Origin: Pukyongia salina
GTDB lineage: Bacteria > Bacteroidota > Bacteroidia > Flavobacteriales > Flavobacteriaceae
Length of the DNA: 64,000 nucleotides
Assembly (NCBI RefSeq): GCF_002966125.1
Contig: NZ_CP027062.1
Coordinates: 1-64,000, forward strand
Direction: 5' to 3'
Shown: piece by piece, positions 49,867 to 57,958 of the stretch
Numbering within the stretch: the stretch's first letter is position 1
Layout: the number at the start of each line of letters is the position of its first letter
Notes under the pieces: model-generated
Database searches by the model: none
What the model saw: the letters and a program-made list of their open reading frames with translations, nothing else
What the model was told of the DNA's origin: nothing
Program-made: the position numbers and the translations under genes

Positions 49867-51197
49867 TGCTAAAATTTATCAGATCTATATATTTAAGTGA
49901 GCGTTTTTTTATTGCGATCAGTGTGATCGTGGTACTTTTCTTGATCTCCTATTGGGTTACACCCCTTTATGGGATCACCTGGCTAATCGTATTAGGTCTG
50001 ATCTTATTAATGCTGATGGAAATCTCAATGCTTTACAGCGGAAAAGGACTGGAAGGCAACAGGCTGTTACCCGAAAAATTCTCGAATAGCGATGAGAATG
50101 AGGTTAATGTCCGGTTGAAGAACAAGTATCGCTTTGCTATTTCTGTCAACCTTATTGATGAGTTACCTATTCAATTTCAGAAGCGGGATTTTAATCAACA
50201 AACTGCCATAGCAGGAAAGGATAGCAAGACCCTGCAATATTATGTCCGGCCGGTAGAACGCGGAGAGTATATCTTCGGAAATATGAACTGCTTCGTGAGT
50301 TCGGTTATTTCGCTGGTACGTCGCAGATATACGTTTAGTAATGAACAGATGGTAAAAGTGTATCCGTCTTTTATTCAGATGAAAAAATACGATTTCATGG
50401 CCATAGATCACAGATTGTCTTATGCCGGCCTGAAAAAGATAAGGCGTATTGGCCATACGATGGAATTCGAACAAATAAAGGATTATGTGGTGGGCGATGA
50501 TGTTCGCACCGTGAACTGGAAGGCAACAGCGAAGAATGCCAAACTCATGGTAAATCAGTACCAGGATGAGAAGATGCAACCAGTCTACTCTATTATAGAC
50601 ACCAGCAGGGTGATGAAAATGCCGTTCAATGAATTAAAGCTGGTGGACTATGCCATTAACAGTTCCCTGGCATTTTCTAATATAGCATTGAAGAAAGGCG
50701 ATAAAGTTGGTATGCTCGATTTTTCAAACGAACTGGGGAAATTTCTGCCGGCTAAAGCTAAGAAAACACATCTCAATACTATTCTGGAATCCCTTTACAA
50801 TGTAGATACGAAATTCCTGGATGCCAGTTATGGTAAACTTCAGGCATTTGTAAAACAGCATATCACTCACCGAAGCCTTTTGTTGCTCTACACAAATTTT
50901 GAGCATATTTCTTCCCTACACAGACAGCTTCCCTACTTACAGGCTTTGGCCAAAAAACATGTTCTCGTAGTGATCTTTTTTGAGAACACCGAACTAAAAC
51001 AACTTATAGAGGATCCCGCCCACACCGTACCAGAGATAGTAGATCAAACCATTGCCCGTCAATTCGAATTCGACAAAAAGCTTATGGTCCTCGAATTACA
51101 GCAGCGAGGTATTCAAACCGTACTTACACCTCCGGAGGATCTTACTGTAAATACCATCAATAAGTATCTTGAGATCAAATCGCGCGGACTCCTATAG
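49866..51197 (+). CDS. DUF58 domain-containing (VWA-like) membrane protein
   Basis: This 443-residue protein with a GTG start overlaps the MoxR stop by one base. Two transmembrane helices lie at about 14-34 and 36-55. DUF58 spans about 195-280, with the signature VVGDDVRTVNWKATAKNAKL and IIDTSRVMKM, a degenerate VWA MIDAS-like region. It is the last gene of the operon and the presumed partner of MoxR. The operon architecture (SpoIIM, membrane protein, DUF4129, DUF4350, MoxR, DUF58) is conserved in Bacteroidota. Confidence 0.9.
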   Translation: MLKFIRSIYLSERFFIAISVIVVLFLISYWVTPLYGITWLIVLGLILLMLMEISMLYSGKGLEGNRLLPEKFSNSDENEVNVRLKNKYRFAISVNLIDELPIQFQKRDFNQQTAIAGKDSKTLQYYVRPVERGEYIFGNMNCFVSSVISLVRRRYTFSNEQMVKVYPSFIQMKKYDFMAIDHRLSYAGLKKIRRIGHTMEFEQIKDYVVGDDVRTVNWKATAKNAKLMVNQYQDEKMQPVYSIIDTSRVMKMPFNELKLVDYAINSSLAFSNIALKKGDKVGMLDFSNELGKFLPAKAKKTHLNTILESLYNVDTKFLDASYGKLQAFVKQHITHRSLLLLYTNFEHISSLHRQLPYLQALAKKHVLVVIFFENTELKQLIEDPAHTVPEIVDQTIARQFEFDKKLMVLELQQRGIQTVLTPPEDLTVNTINKYLEIKSRGLL

Positions 51198-51313
51198 CAC
51201 TTTTCTACAGTTCGGGGCATAAAATCTACAACTGGGCTTATCTTTTTCAGAAGAATGTATTAATGTTTTCATTTTTGAAGTGTAAAAAAATAATCACTTA
51301 AAAATCTAAAGAA

Positions 51314-51754
51314 ATGAAAACGATCCTTTTAACCATAATGATGTTCCTCACAAGCTTTATTTTGAAAGCACAAGACCAACCTAAAATAGACACAGCGAGC
51401 AACGAAGGCGTGACCATAACCGTAACAGTGCCGGTACCCAGTGAAGACGGAACTGTGATCGCCGGTCTCTTCAATGAAGAAACATTTTTAAAATCGGCAC
51501 CACTAGTGGGGCAGGAATCCAATGTAGTGGACGGCAAAGCCACCTTGACATTTAAAAATATCATGCCCGGCACATATGCTATTACACTGTTTCACGATAA
51601 AAACGGGAACAAGCAAATGGATTTCGAAGTTAACGGGATGCCAAAAGAAATGTACGGAGTCTCCAACAATGTAATGAGTATGGGGCCTCCGCAATGGAAC
51701 GATGCTAAGTTCGAGGTTGCAAAAGAGTCGCTTAACCTGGAAATTGTGATGTAA
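51314..51754 (+). CDS. DUF2141 domain-containing secreted protein
   Basis: This 146-residue protein has a signal peptide (MMFLTSFILKAQ). The DUF2141 fold shows VIAGLFNEETFLKSAP, ATLTFKNIMPGTYAITLFHD, then KEMYGVSNNVMSMGPP and WNDAKFEV. A calcium-type or Asp-rich loop (KNGNKQMDFEVNG) lies in the middle. It is a paralogue of the protein at 32802-33215. A strong terminator follows 22 bases after the stop, and a 116-base gap precedes it without a clear promoter. Confidence 0.88.
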   Translation: MKTILLTIMMFLTSFILKAQDQPKIDTASNEGVTITVTVPVPSEDGTVIAGLFNEETFLKSAPLVGQESNVVDGKATLTFKNIMPGTYAITLFHDKNGNKQMDFEVNGMPKEMYGVSNNVMSMGPPQWNDAKFEVAKESLNLEIVM

Positions 51755-51775
51755 ACAGGTAAATACAAAATTTAG

Positions 51776-51801
51776 AACCGCTGTTTAACAGCGGTTTTTT
51801 T
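51776..51801 (+). terminator. Rho-independent terminator of the DUF2141 gene
   Basis: The stem AACCGCTG / CAGCGGTT with a five-base loop is followed by seven T residues. Confidence 0.9.
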
Positions 51802-51849
51802 GTTTCGAATCTTCAGAAGGTATAGTTTTTGAATATTATTTTGTATTTT

Positions 51850-51866
51850 TATATAAATTTTATATA
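51850..51866 (+). promoter_or_regulatory. Palindrome overlapping the oxyR start codon
   Basis: TATATAAA-T-TTTATATA is a perfect 8-base inverted repeat around one base. Its last A is the first base of the oxyR ATG. LysR-type regulators commonly autorepress by binding near their own start, so this is a candidate operator. Confidence 0.35.
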
Positions 51867-52801
51867 TGACGATCACACAACTGAAATACGTATTGGCGGT
51901 GGCGGAGCACAAGAACTTCACCAAGGCAGCGGAGAAGACATTTGTAACTCAGCCAACCTTGAGTATGCAAATACAGAAACTGGAAGAAGAGCTTGATATC
52001 CTCATCTTTGATCGTAGTAAAAAACCTATCGAGCTCACTACGGTAGGCCATAAAATAGTGACACAGGCGCGAAATATTGTAAATGAAGCAGACAGAATGC
52101 AGGATGTTGTAGATCAGGAAAAAGGTTTTATAGGAGGTGAATTTAAATTGGGGATCATCCCAACAGTAATGCCAACCCTTTTGCCAATGTTCTTAAAGAA
52201 TTTCACCAATAAATATCCCAAGGTTCATTTAAAGATAGAAGAACTCACAACCGATGAGATCATTGCTAAGATCACAGATGGCCACCTGGATGCTGCGATC
52301 GCGGCTACCCCTTTACACCATGAGAAGATCAAGGAACGCGTATTGTACTTCGAACCCTTTGTGGGTTACATTCCGCCAAGCCACAGATTATCGCAAAAAA
52401 AGAAAATTGAACGCGCCGATCTGGACATAGAAGATATACTATTGCTGGAAGACGGACATTGTTTCAGGGATGGGGTGATTAATTTGTGTAAGTCGTCCAA
52501 GCTCAATGGAGGAGACAGGTTTCAACTGGAAAGTGGAAGTTTTGAAACCCTGATAAAGTTATCTAATGAAGGGTTGGGTATGACGCTCCTGCCCTATTTA
52601 AGCGCAATGGATGTTACTGGTTCACAAAAAGATAACCTGAGATATTTTACCGAACCACCTCCTGCTAGGGAAGTGAGTATGATTTATAGCAAAAGTGAAC
52701 TAAAGATGCAGATCATTGATGCTATGTACGACCTTATCGTTTCTGTGGTACGTGGGGCCGTGGCCTTTCAGGACGTAAAGATCATTCCCCCCACCAAGTA
52801 A
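51866..52801 (+). CDS. oxyR: OxyR-type LysR family hydrogen peroxide sensor
   Basis: This 311-residue regulator has an N-terminal winged helix (TITQLKYVLAVAEHKNFTKA, then TQPTLSMQIQKLEEELDILI) and a LysR effector-binding domain from about residue 90. The redox pair is C199 and C208 in GHCFRDGVINLC, the same residue numbers as in the Escherichia coli protein. In that family peroxide drives a disulfide between these cysteines, converting the tetramer into an activator of catalase, Dps and alkyl hydroperoxide reductase genes. The targets here are not in the window. It is monocistronic with its own bidirectional terminator. Confidence 0.92.
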   Translation: MTITQLKYVLAVAEHKNFTKAAEKTFVTQPTLSMQIQKLEEELDILIFDRSKKPIELTTVGHKIVTQARNIVNEADRMQDVVDQEKGFIGGEFKLGIIPTVMPTLLPMFLKNFTNKYPKVHLKIEELTTDEIIAKITDGHLDAAIAATPLHHEKIKERVLYFEPFVGYIPPSHRLSQKKKIERADLDIEDILLLEDGHCFRDGVINLCKSSKLNGGDRFQLESGSFETLIKLSNEGLGMTLLPYLSAMDVTGSQKDNLRYFTEPPPAREVSMIYSKSELKMQIIDAMYDLIVSVVRGAVAFQDVKIIPPTK

Positions 52802-52812
52802 GAGCATAAACT

Positions 52813-52843
52813 AAAAAAGCCTTGCTGTCGCAAGGCTTTTTTT
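52813..52843. terminator. Bidirectional terminator between oxyR and the 65-aa gene
   Basis: The stem AAAAAAGCCTTGC / GCAAGGCTTTTTT with a four-base loop gives a T-run in both directions. The stop codon of the convergent minus-strand gene (52842-52844) overlaps the end of the stem. Confidence 0.88.
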
Positions 52844-53039
52844 ATGGATTTAAAAGAATTAAACATTGATTTAATTGGGGGTTCTGTTTAACAAGAGCAT
52901 CAACCCAGATCTTTAATTCCTCGATCTCGTAAGGGAGGAGTCTTTGCATCGCCTTCTTCAACTCTTTACAGAACAAATTCACATCAAAGCTTACTTTTTT
53001 TAGAACGGCTTTGGTGTAATCGAACATTGCTCTAGCCAT
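52842..53039 (-). CDS. Small conserved hypothetical protein (65 residues)
   Basis: This short basic protein has no signal peptide. The order MARAMFDYTKAVLKKVSFD, LFCKELKKAMQRLLPYEIEE, then LKIWVDALV, is one I recall as a conserved small flavobacterial protein. The high content of helix-forming and charged residues suggests a small helical bundle. The function is unknown. It is convergent with oxyR and shares its terminator. Codon use and a start near the upstream A/T-rich gap support a real gene. Confidence 0.7.
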   Translation of the reverse strand: MARAMFDYTKAVLKKVSFDVNLFCKELKKAMQRLLPYEIEELKIWVDALVKQNPQLNQCLILLNP

Positions 53040-53174
53040 AGTTAAACACTTTATAATTAGGTTAAGTAGTTTTATTCTATATGTGTAAGATTTTAATTAG
53101 ACTGCTTCAAGATAACAAAAATTCTTTAAATATATTTTCTTAATTGGCATTTATTTAACTGAAAAAAAATGTAA

Positions 53175-53633
53175 CTATTTGTTTTTCAGCTTCAAAGTCC
53201 ATTCAAAGTCGAATTGAGAGACGATCTCCCCTTCTTTATTGGTGGCTGTAGAGTGCATCCAGCATGTTTGACCTTCCCCCGATTCAATAGCTTTTTCAAT
53301 AGCTTCCTTGATCTTTTCACCATCCTCACAAACAAAATTTATCCGGCCCACCGCTTTTTTGGTGAAGGTAGCTTTATTATTTACCAACAACATGGAAATT
53401 GGTTGTCCGCTCTCCCTGATAACAGACATTACCAGGGCTCCTGTACTTAATTCGGCAGCCATCGCCTGTACAGCCCAAAACATCGATTTGAACGGATTTT
53501 GATTGATCCATCGATACCGTACGCTTGTGGTACAACTTGTATCAGAAATCGCCTTCGCTCTTACCCCCGTAAAATATGCCGCAGGTAGTTTATACATGAT
53601 AAAAGTGTTGATAGCTCTCGGTTTTAAAGGCAT
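53175..53633 (-). CDS. DUF4442 (hotdog fold) domain protein
   Basis: This 152-residue protein belongs to the DUF4442 hotdog-fold family. It shows the motifs YRWINQNPFKSMFWAVQAMA, ELSTGALVMSVIRESGQPIS and MLLVNNKATFTKKAVGRINF, which outline the acyl-binding helix and strands of hotdog proteins such as thioesterases. No catalytic assignment is possible. It is transcribed alone; the gap between it and the 65-residue gene (135 bases) is A/T-rich with nothing recognised. Confidence 0.82.
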   Translation of the reverse strand: MPLKPRAINTFIMYKLPAAYFTGVRAKAISDTSCTTSVRYRWINQNPFKSMFWAVQAMAAELSTGALVMSVIRESGQPISMLLVNNKATFTKKAVGRINFVCEDGEKIKEAIEKAIESGEGQTCWMHSTATNKEGEIVSQFDFEWTLKLKNK

Positions 53634-53739
53634 TTCAGGAAATTTTCGACTAAGATATTCAATTTATACAACTTCTTCTAATTGTTAAAAATATGTTAAT
53701 TTTTAGTACTATGCGTAACATAATACCTTCTTTTGGACA

Positions 53740-53747
53740 TATATTTG
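53740..53747 (+). promoter_or_regulatory. Exact -7 element for the DUF4870-PspC gene cluster
   Basis: TATATTTG matches TAnnTTTG exactly. Transcription would start near 53754, about 13 bases before the ATG at 53767. No TTG is visible at the usual -33 distance. Confidence 0.5.
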
Positions 53748-53766
53748 CATAAGAAGATAAGCAATC

Positions 53767-54267
53767 ATGGAACCAAACCCTTCAGAAAATCAAAAACAAT
53801 TAGGTGCACTTATACACCTGAGTACATTTTCGAAGTTCTTTTTTCCCTTCGGAAATTTCTTTGTCCCACTCATTTTATGGTCCTTTAATAAAGATAAGGC
53901 CTTTGTGGACGAACATGGAAGACAAGCCATAAATTTTCAATTGAGTATCCTGGTATACTCCCTGATCATTGGCCTTATTTGTATCCCGTTCTTCCTTTTA
54001 TTCGTTACCGATTTCATTTCTCTGGTAGATGCCATAGAACATACGGTAGATCGGGTATCGTTTCACGATATGACGAATCTCTCCGGATTTGTGATCTTAT
54101 TTAGCATTGTAGCTCTATTACTTTTCGGACTTTTCATATTCGAATTGTACGCCGTAATATCTGCAACTGCCAAAGCCTCACGCGGAGAGCTTTACAATTA
54201 TCCGCTTAGCATTCCATTTTTAAAAACTAATCTTGAAAATCAATCAACGCATGAGCACTCTAATTAA
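53767..54267 (+). CDS. DUF4870 domain-containing membrane protein
   Basis: This 166-residue protein has the DUF4870 layout: an N-terminal ALIHLSTFSKFFFPFGNFFV segment, the loop FVDEHGRQAINFQLSILVYS, and three to four transmembrane helices. Members are common in bacteria and uncharacterised. It is the first gene of a cluster that continues with a small protein, a PadR regulator, a PspC protein and a head-GIN protein, which together suggest an envelope-stress function. Confidence 0.85.
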   Translation: MEPNPSENQKQLGALIHLSTFSKFFFPFGNFFVPLILWSFNKDKAFVDEHGRQAINFQLSILVYSLIIGLICIPFFLLFVTDFISLVDAIEHTVDRVSFHDMTNLSGFVILFSIVALLLFGLFIFELYAVISATAKASRGELYNYPLSIPFLKTNLENQSTHEHSN

Positions 54268-54430
54268 TTTAGCAATAGCCGTAGTAGCCAGTATGCTTTC
54301 TATAACAGGTGTTCCTCAGCAAACTAACACTTCTGCTGAGACTGAGATCATGCAATGTCCGCAAAGTATTGAAAACCTTAACGCGCATTTCATAATCGAA
54401 AACGAACAGTTATCTCAAAAAATCAAGTAA
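54251..54430 (+). CDS. Small hypothetical secreted or membrane peptide
   Basis: This 59-residue frame starts at the ATG at 54251 and overlaps the end of the DUF4870 gene by 17 bases (an in-frame TTG also lies at 54233). A hydrophobic helix (LINLAIAVVASMLSITGV) is followed by a Thr/Ser/Glu-rich tail with one cysteine (EIMQCPQSIE). The PadR start is 3 bases after its stop, which supports a real gene in the operon. I recognise no family. It may be a short membrane peptide, or chance. Confidence 0.5.
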   Translation: MSTLINLAIAVVASMLSITGVPQQTNTSAETEIMQCPQSIENLNAHFIIENEQLSQKIK

Positions 54431-54433
54431 AAG

Positions 54434-54772
54434 ATGAAGATCGAAAACACAAAAGCACAAATGCGAAAAGGGGTTCTGGAATACTGTATCCTCTCCATCC
54501 TTAAGGATGGCGAAGCGTATACTTCGGATATTCTGGACACACTTAAGGACGCAAAAATGCTTGTGGTAGAAGGAACCATCTATCCCCTGCTCACCCGCCT
54601 GAAAAATGCTGGTCTGCTATCGTATAGATGGGAAGAGTCCACTAGTGGACCACCTCGCAAGTATTACGACCTTACCGAAACGGGTAAGATATTTTTAAAC
54701 GAATTAAACACCACCTGGAGTGAATTACAGCAGGCGGTTAACCGAGTAACCAGCGAAACAATTAAAAAATGA
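54434..54772 (+). CDS. PadR family transcriptional regulator
   Basis: This 112-residue protein contains the PadR winged helix: KGVLEYCILSILKDGEAYTS, EGTIYPLLTRLKNAGLLSYR, GPPRKYYDLTETGKIFLNEL. It is the short PadR-s2 type, without a long C-terminal dimer helix. Such regulators repress their neighbours until a signal or ligand releases them. Here it lies directly before, and overlaps by 4 bases, the PspC gene, so it probably controls this cluster. Confidence 0.93.
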   Translation: MKIENTKAQMRKGVLEYCILSILKDGEAYTSDILDTLKDAKMLVVEGTIYPLLTRLKNAGLLSYRWEESTSGPPRKYYDLTETGKIFLNELNTTWSELQQAVNRVTSETIKK

Positions 54773-56559
54773 AACAAACAGTAAACATAAATTTGGCCGG
54801 CACCTTTTTTCATATAGATGAAGATGCCTATGCAAAACTACAGCGCTATCTGGACGCGATCAAGAGATCGCTCTCCGATCCGCAGGGAAGTGATGAGATC
54901 TTACGAGATATTGAAGCTCGTATTGCTGAGCTGTTTTCTGAAAAAATTGAAAATAATTCGCAGGTTATCTCACTTAAAGAACTGGACGAAGTGATCAAGA
55001 TCATGGGGCAACCCGAAGATTATATGGTCGATGAAGAGATCTTCGACGATGCTCCGCAGGCAGCAAAAAGAAGATCACGCTCTTCGTACAAACAACTATT
55101 TAGAGACATTGATAATAAGTTTATTGCCGGTGTATCTTCCGGATTGGGACACTATCTTGGATTGGATGCCATATGGGTGCGACTCCTTTGGGTGTTGTTA
55201 ACCGTGTTCTCCAGCGGTATCTTTATTCCTGTCTATATCCTTTTCTGGATCCTGGTACCAGCAGCCGAATCCACTTCAGATAAACTTAAAATGACAGGCG
55301 AACCTGTCAATATCTCGAATATTGAAAAAAAGTTTAAAGAAGGGTATGAAACTGTCGCGGATAAAGTAAAAAACGCAGACTATGACAAATACGGGGAAAG
55401 AGTTAAAAAAAGTGGAACGAGCTTTTTCGATGCCCTCGGTAATATCCTTCTTACAATCCTTAAGATATTTGTCAAATTTATTGGGATCATATTAATAATT
55501 ACTGCACTATCTACTTTGGTAGGCCTTATAGTAGGACTGTTTACCCTGGGATCTGTAGATATCTGGGGGCAGGGAGAACTCCTTGACTATTTTACAGCAG
55601 TCGATACCTCCAATACACCTCTCTGGTTGTTATCACTGGTGCTGTTGTGTGCAATTGGGATCCCGTTCTTTGTCTTATTTGTCCTTGGACTCAAATTGCT
55701 AATTAGCAATCTGAAGTCTATTGGGACCACTGCCAAGATCGTATTACTCGTTATTTGGGTAGCCTCTTTAGTTGGTTTGGGAATCATCGGGGTGCGCCAG
55801 GCAACACATCAGGCGTACAACGGTGATTTCATCACCCAGCACGAGATTCCCGTAGTTCCGGGCGATACCCTGGCCGTCGCTATGCAGGCAAACGACCGAT
55901 ACAGTTATAGCGTTTATCGCGGTGGTGGTATAAGGATAGAACACAACGAAAATGATGAAAAGGTGATCTATTCTAACGACGTCCGGTTGATCGTGCGATC
56001 AACGACAGATTCAACAGGGAAACTGGTGATAGAAAGACAAGCCAAAGGAAGAAATTACAACGATGCCAAAACCAGGGCCGAAGCGATAGAATACAATTAT
56101 TCCTTTGAGAATGGTACTTTATTACTGGACGGATACTTTATAACCGATTTTGCCAATAAATACCAGGATCAGGAGATAGACCTAATCCTCTATCTTCCGG
56201 AGGGAACAATTCTTATCGCCGATGAGAATACGTACTCCTTCCACCGCAATTATTCGTCTTCCAGAGATATACTGGATAACGGTATGGAAGGGCACTACTT
56301 ACGAATTCTGAAGAACAAGACAGAATGTCTCGATTGTCCTGTGGACCTAATGGAAACCGAAAACACCGAAGAATCTGAAGATTGGGAAAAAAAGGTGATA
56401 GAAAGCCTGGATGATGATGATGGAATGCAGATTCCGGATACAAACGATGACCCCGGCGCAGACACTTCAGAAGAAAATAACTTTGTGCCCGACCCCAACG
56501 AGGTAACAGAGAATAGTGTGGTAACAGACTCAACACAAATCAACAATAAAATCAACTAA
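54769..56559 (+). CDS. PspC domain-containing membrane protein
   Basis: This 596-residue protein has an N-terminal cytoplasmic helical domain (residues 1-85, NINLAGTFFHIDEDAYAKLQ, then ILRDIEARIAELFSEKIENN, EVIKIMGQPEDYMVDEE). The PspC domain lies at about 105-170 (LFRDIDNKFIAGVSSGLGHY, IWVRLLWVLLTVFSSGIFIP). Three to four more transmembrane helices run to residue 345, and a large extracytoplasmic tail contains an Asp/Glu-rich end (DDDDGMQIPDTNDDPGAD). In Gram-negatives PspC signals membrane damage; this Bacteroidota version pairs with a PadR regulator rather than PspF. It overlaps PadR by 4 bases. Confidence 0.9.
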   Translation: MKQTVNINLAGTFFHIDEDAYAKLQRYLDAIKRSLSDPQGSDEILRDIEARIAELFSEKIENNSQVISLKELDEVIKIMGQPEDYMVDEEIFDDAPQAAKRRSRSSYKQLFRDIDNKFIAGVSSGLGHYLGLDAIWVRLLWVLLTVFSSGIFIPVYILFWILVPAAESTSDKLKMTGEPVNISNIEKKFKEGYETVADKVKNADYDKYGERVKKSGTSFFDALGNILLTILKIFVKFIGIILIITALSTLVGLIVGLFTLGSVDIWGQGELLDYFTAVDTSNTPLWLLSLVLLCAIGIPFFVLFVLGLKLLISNLKSIGTTAKIVLLVIWVASLVGLGIIGVRQATHQAYNGDFITQHEIPVVPGDTLAVAMQANDRYSYSVYRGGGIRIEHNENDEKVIYSNDVRLIVRSTTDSTGKLVIERQAKGRNYNDAKTRAEAIEYNYSFENGTLLLDGYFITDFANKYQDQEIDLILYLPEGTILIADENTYSFHRNYSSSRDILDNGMEGHYLRILKNKTECLDCPVDLMETENTEESEDWEKKVIESLDDDDGMQIPDTNDDPGADTSEENNFVPDPNEVTENSVVTDSTQINNKIN

Positions 56560-56590
56560 TCGCCTTAAGGCACGTTAATTATTATTCATC

Positions 56591-57310
56591 ATGAAAACAT
56601 TAAATTTTATTTTCGCATTTATCGCTGTAGTTACACTAAGCAGCTGCAACTTCGATATTTCTCTGGGCCAGGTAGATGGCAATGGGAATGTGGTTACCGA
56701 AGAGCGTTCGGTGGCCGATTTCACCAAAGTTAAAGGCGCCGCCGGAATTGATGTCTACCTAACAGAAGGTACCGAGAACAAAGTAACGGTAGAGGCCGAT
56801 GAAAATCTCATGGAACTTATAGAAACCGAAGTAGAAGGTGGAAAACTTCGTATTCGTGCCATTCAGAATATCGGAAGAGCTAAAGCCAAAAAAGTACATG
56901 TAACCTATGTAAACCTTAGCAGTATTGAGGCCAGTAGCGGTGCCGATGTGATAGGAAATTCAGTAATAAAAAGTGAAACACTTAATCTCGATACCAGTAG
57001 TGGAGCAGATCTTGAACTGGAAATACTTGCCAGTGAGGTATTTGCCGAAACCAGTAGTGGTAGCGACATGAAGATATCTGGAAAAGCCACATCCCTGCGT
57101 GCAAAGGCATCAAGTGGTAGCGATCTCGATGCAAGAGAGTTATTGGTTGCAACTTGTAATGCCGATGCGTCTAGCGGTGCCGATATTAAAGTTAATGTAA
57201 AAGACAGGCTTACTGCCGAGGCATCCAGCGGTGGCGATGTTCACTATTACGGTGATCCTGCAGCGGTCACTAATAAAGGAAGCCGTTCCGGAGGAGTGCA
57301 TAAAATGTAA
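56591..57310 (+). CDS. Head-GIN domain (DUF2807) lipoprotein
   Basis: This 239-residue lipoprotein (lipobox TLSSC) has the DUF2807 domain over the remaining length. It is a right-handed beta-helix-like repeat made of tandem turns ASSGADL, SSGSDM, ASSGSDL, ASSGADI, ASSGGDV, separated by strands. Its initial part, VADFTKVKGAAGIDVYLTEG, is the standard head. In Bacteroidota such genes follow PspC genes, and the proteins are thought to be surface or periplasmic with an adhesive or scaffold role. The function is unproven. It is followed by a terminator-like hairpin. Confidence 0.9.
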   Translation: MKTLNFIFAFIAVVTLSSCNFDISLGQVDGNGNVVTEERSVADFTKVKGAAGIDVYLTEGTENKVTVEADENLMELIETEVEGGKLRIRAIQNIGRAKAKKVHVTYVNLSSIEASSGADVIGNSVIKSETLNLDTSSGADLELEILASEVFAETSSGSDMKISGKATSLRAKASSGSDLDARELLVATCNADASSGADIKVNVKDRLTAEASSGGDVHYYGDPAAVTNKGSRSGGVHKM

Positions 57311-57338
57311 GCTAAAGAAACACCAACCACCCATGTAG

Positions 57339-57377
57339 AAACCCGAGGTAATGTCCATAGTACTTCGGGTTTCTCTT
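57339..57377 (+). terminator. Terminator-like hairpin after the head-GIN gene
   Basis: The stem AAACCCGA / TCGGGTTT (57339-57346 with 57365-57372) has an 18-base loop and a CTCTTT tail. It is weak because of the long loop. Confidence 0.55.
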
Positions 57378-57389
57378 TAAATTATAGTA

Positions 57390-57878
57390 ATGAGAAAAGT
57401 AATTTTTTGTATCGTTTTTATTTCCATCGGCGTGAATGCTCAGGTTAGTCGGGATTCCGAATTGTTCAAAATATTGAAACATAATGATAGCCTTCTATTC
57501 GACAGGGGGTTCAATAACTGTGAGCTTGAGGCATTTATTCACCTGCTATCCGAAGACCTGGAATTCTATCATGATCAGGGAGGTGTTACCACCACAAAAG
57601 ACCAATTTGTAGAGCAGTATAAAAAAGGAATATGTGGTAATCCTAATTACAGATCGAGGCGCGAATTAATACCAGGCAGCCTGGAAGTTTTTCCAATGTA
57701 CAACAACGGGAAACTATATGGTGCTTTGCAAAAAGGGATACACAGATTCTTTGAAAAACCAAAGGATAAACCTGAGATCCCGGGAAGTACCGCACGATTC
57801 ACCCACCTATGGATCCTCGATGGAGAGCAATGGATGCTTACTCGCGTTTTAAGCTACGATCATGAAATGAAACCCTAA
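57390..57878 (+). CDS. Secreted NTF2-like (DUF4440) domain protein
   Basis: This 162-residue protein has a short signal peptide (MRKVIFCIVFISIGVNAQ). The NTF2-like fold follows: HLLSEDLEFYHDQGGVTTTK, KDQFVEQYKKGI, and a conserved final strand with WILDGEQWMLTRVLSYDHE. SnoaL/DUF4440-type domains bind small hydrophobic ligands or act as isomerases. No active-site assignment is possible. It lies between the head-GIN terminator and the convergent thioredoxin reductase. Confidence 0.85.
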   Translation: MRKVIFCIVFISIGVNAQVSRDSELFKILKHNDSLLFDRGFNNCELEAFIHLLSEDLEFYHDQGGVTTTKDQFVEQYKKGICGNPNYRSRRELIPGSLEVFPMYNNGKLYGALQKGIHRFFEKPKDKPEIPGSTARFTHLWILDGEQWMLTRVLSYDHEMKP

Positions 57879-57958
57879 GGCAACCCGATCTATAATTATA
57901 AATTAGGGAAATAAAACCGTTTAACGAACTAGTGGCTCCGTAATATCGGGGTGTCCTC

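Noticed and set aside
57888-57954. Possible long-range hairpin between the NTF2-like gene and trxB (CCGAT ... ATCGG)
   Set aside because: The arms are short and about 55 bases apart, and no T-tract follows on the relevant strand.
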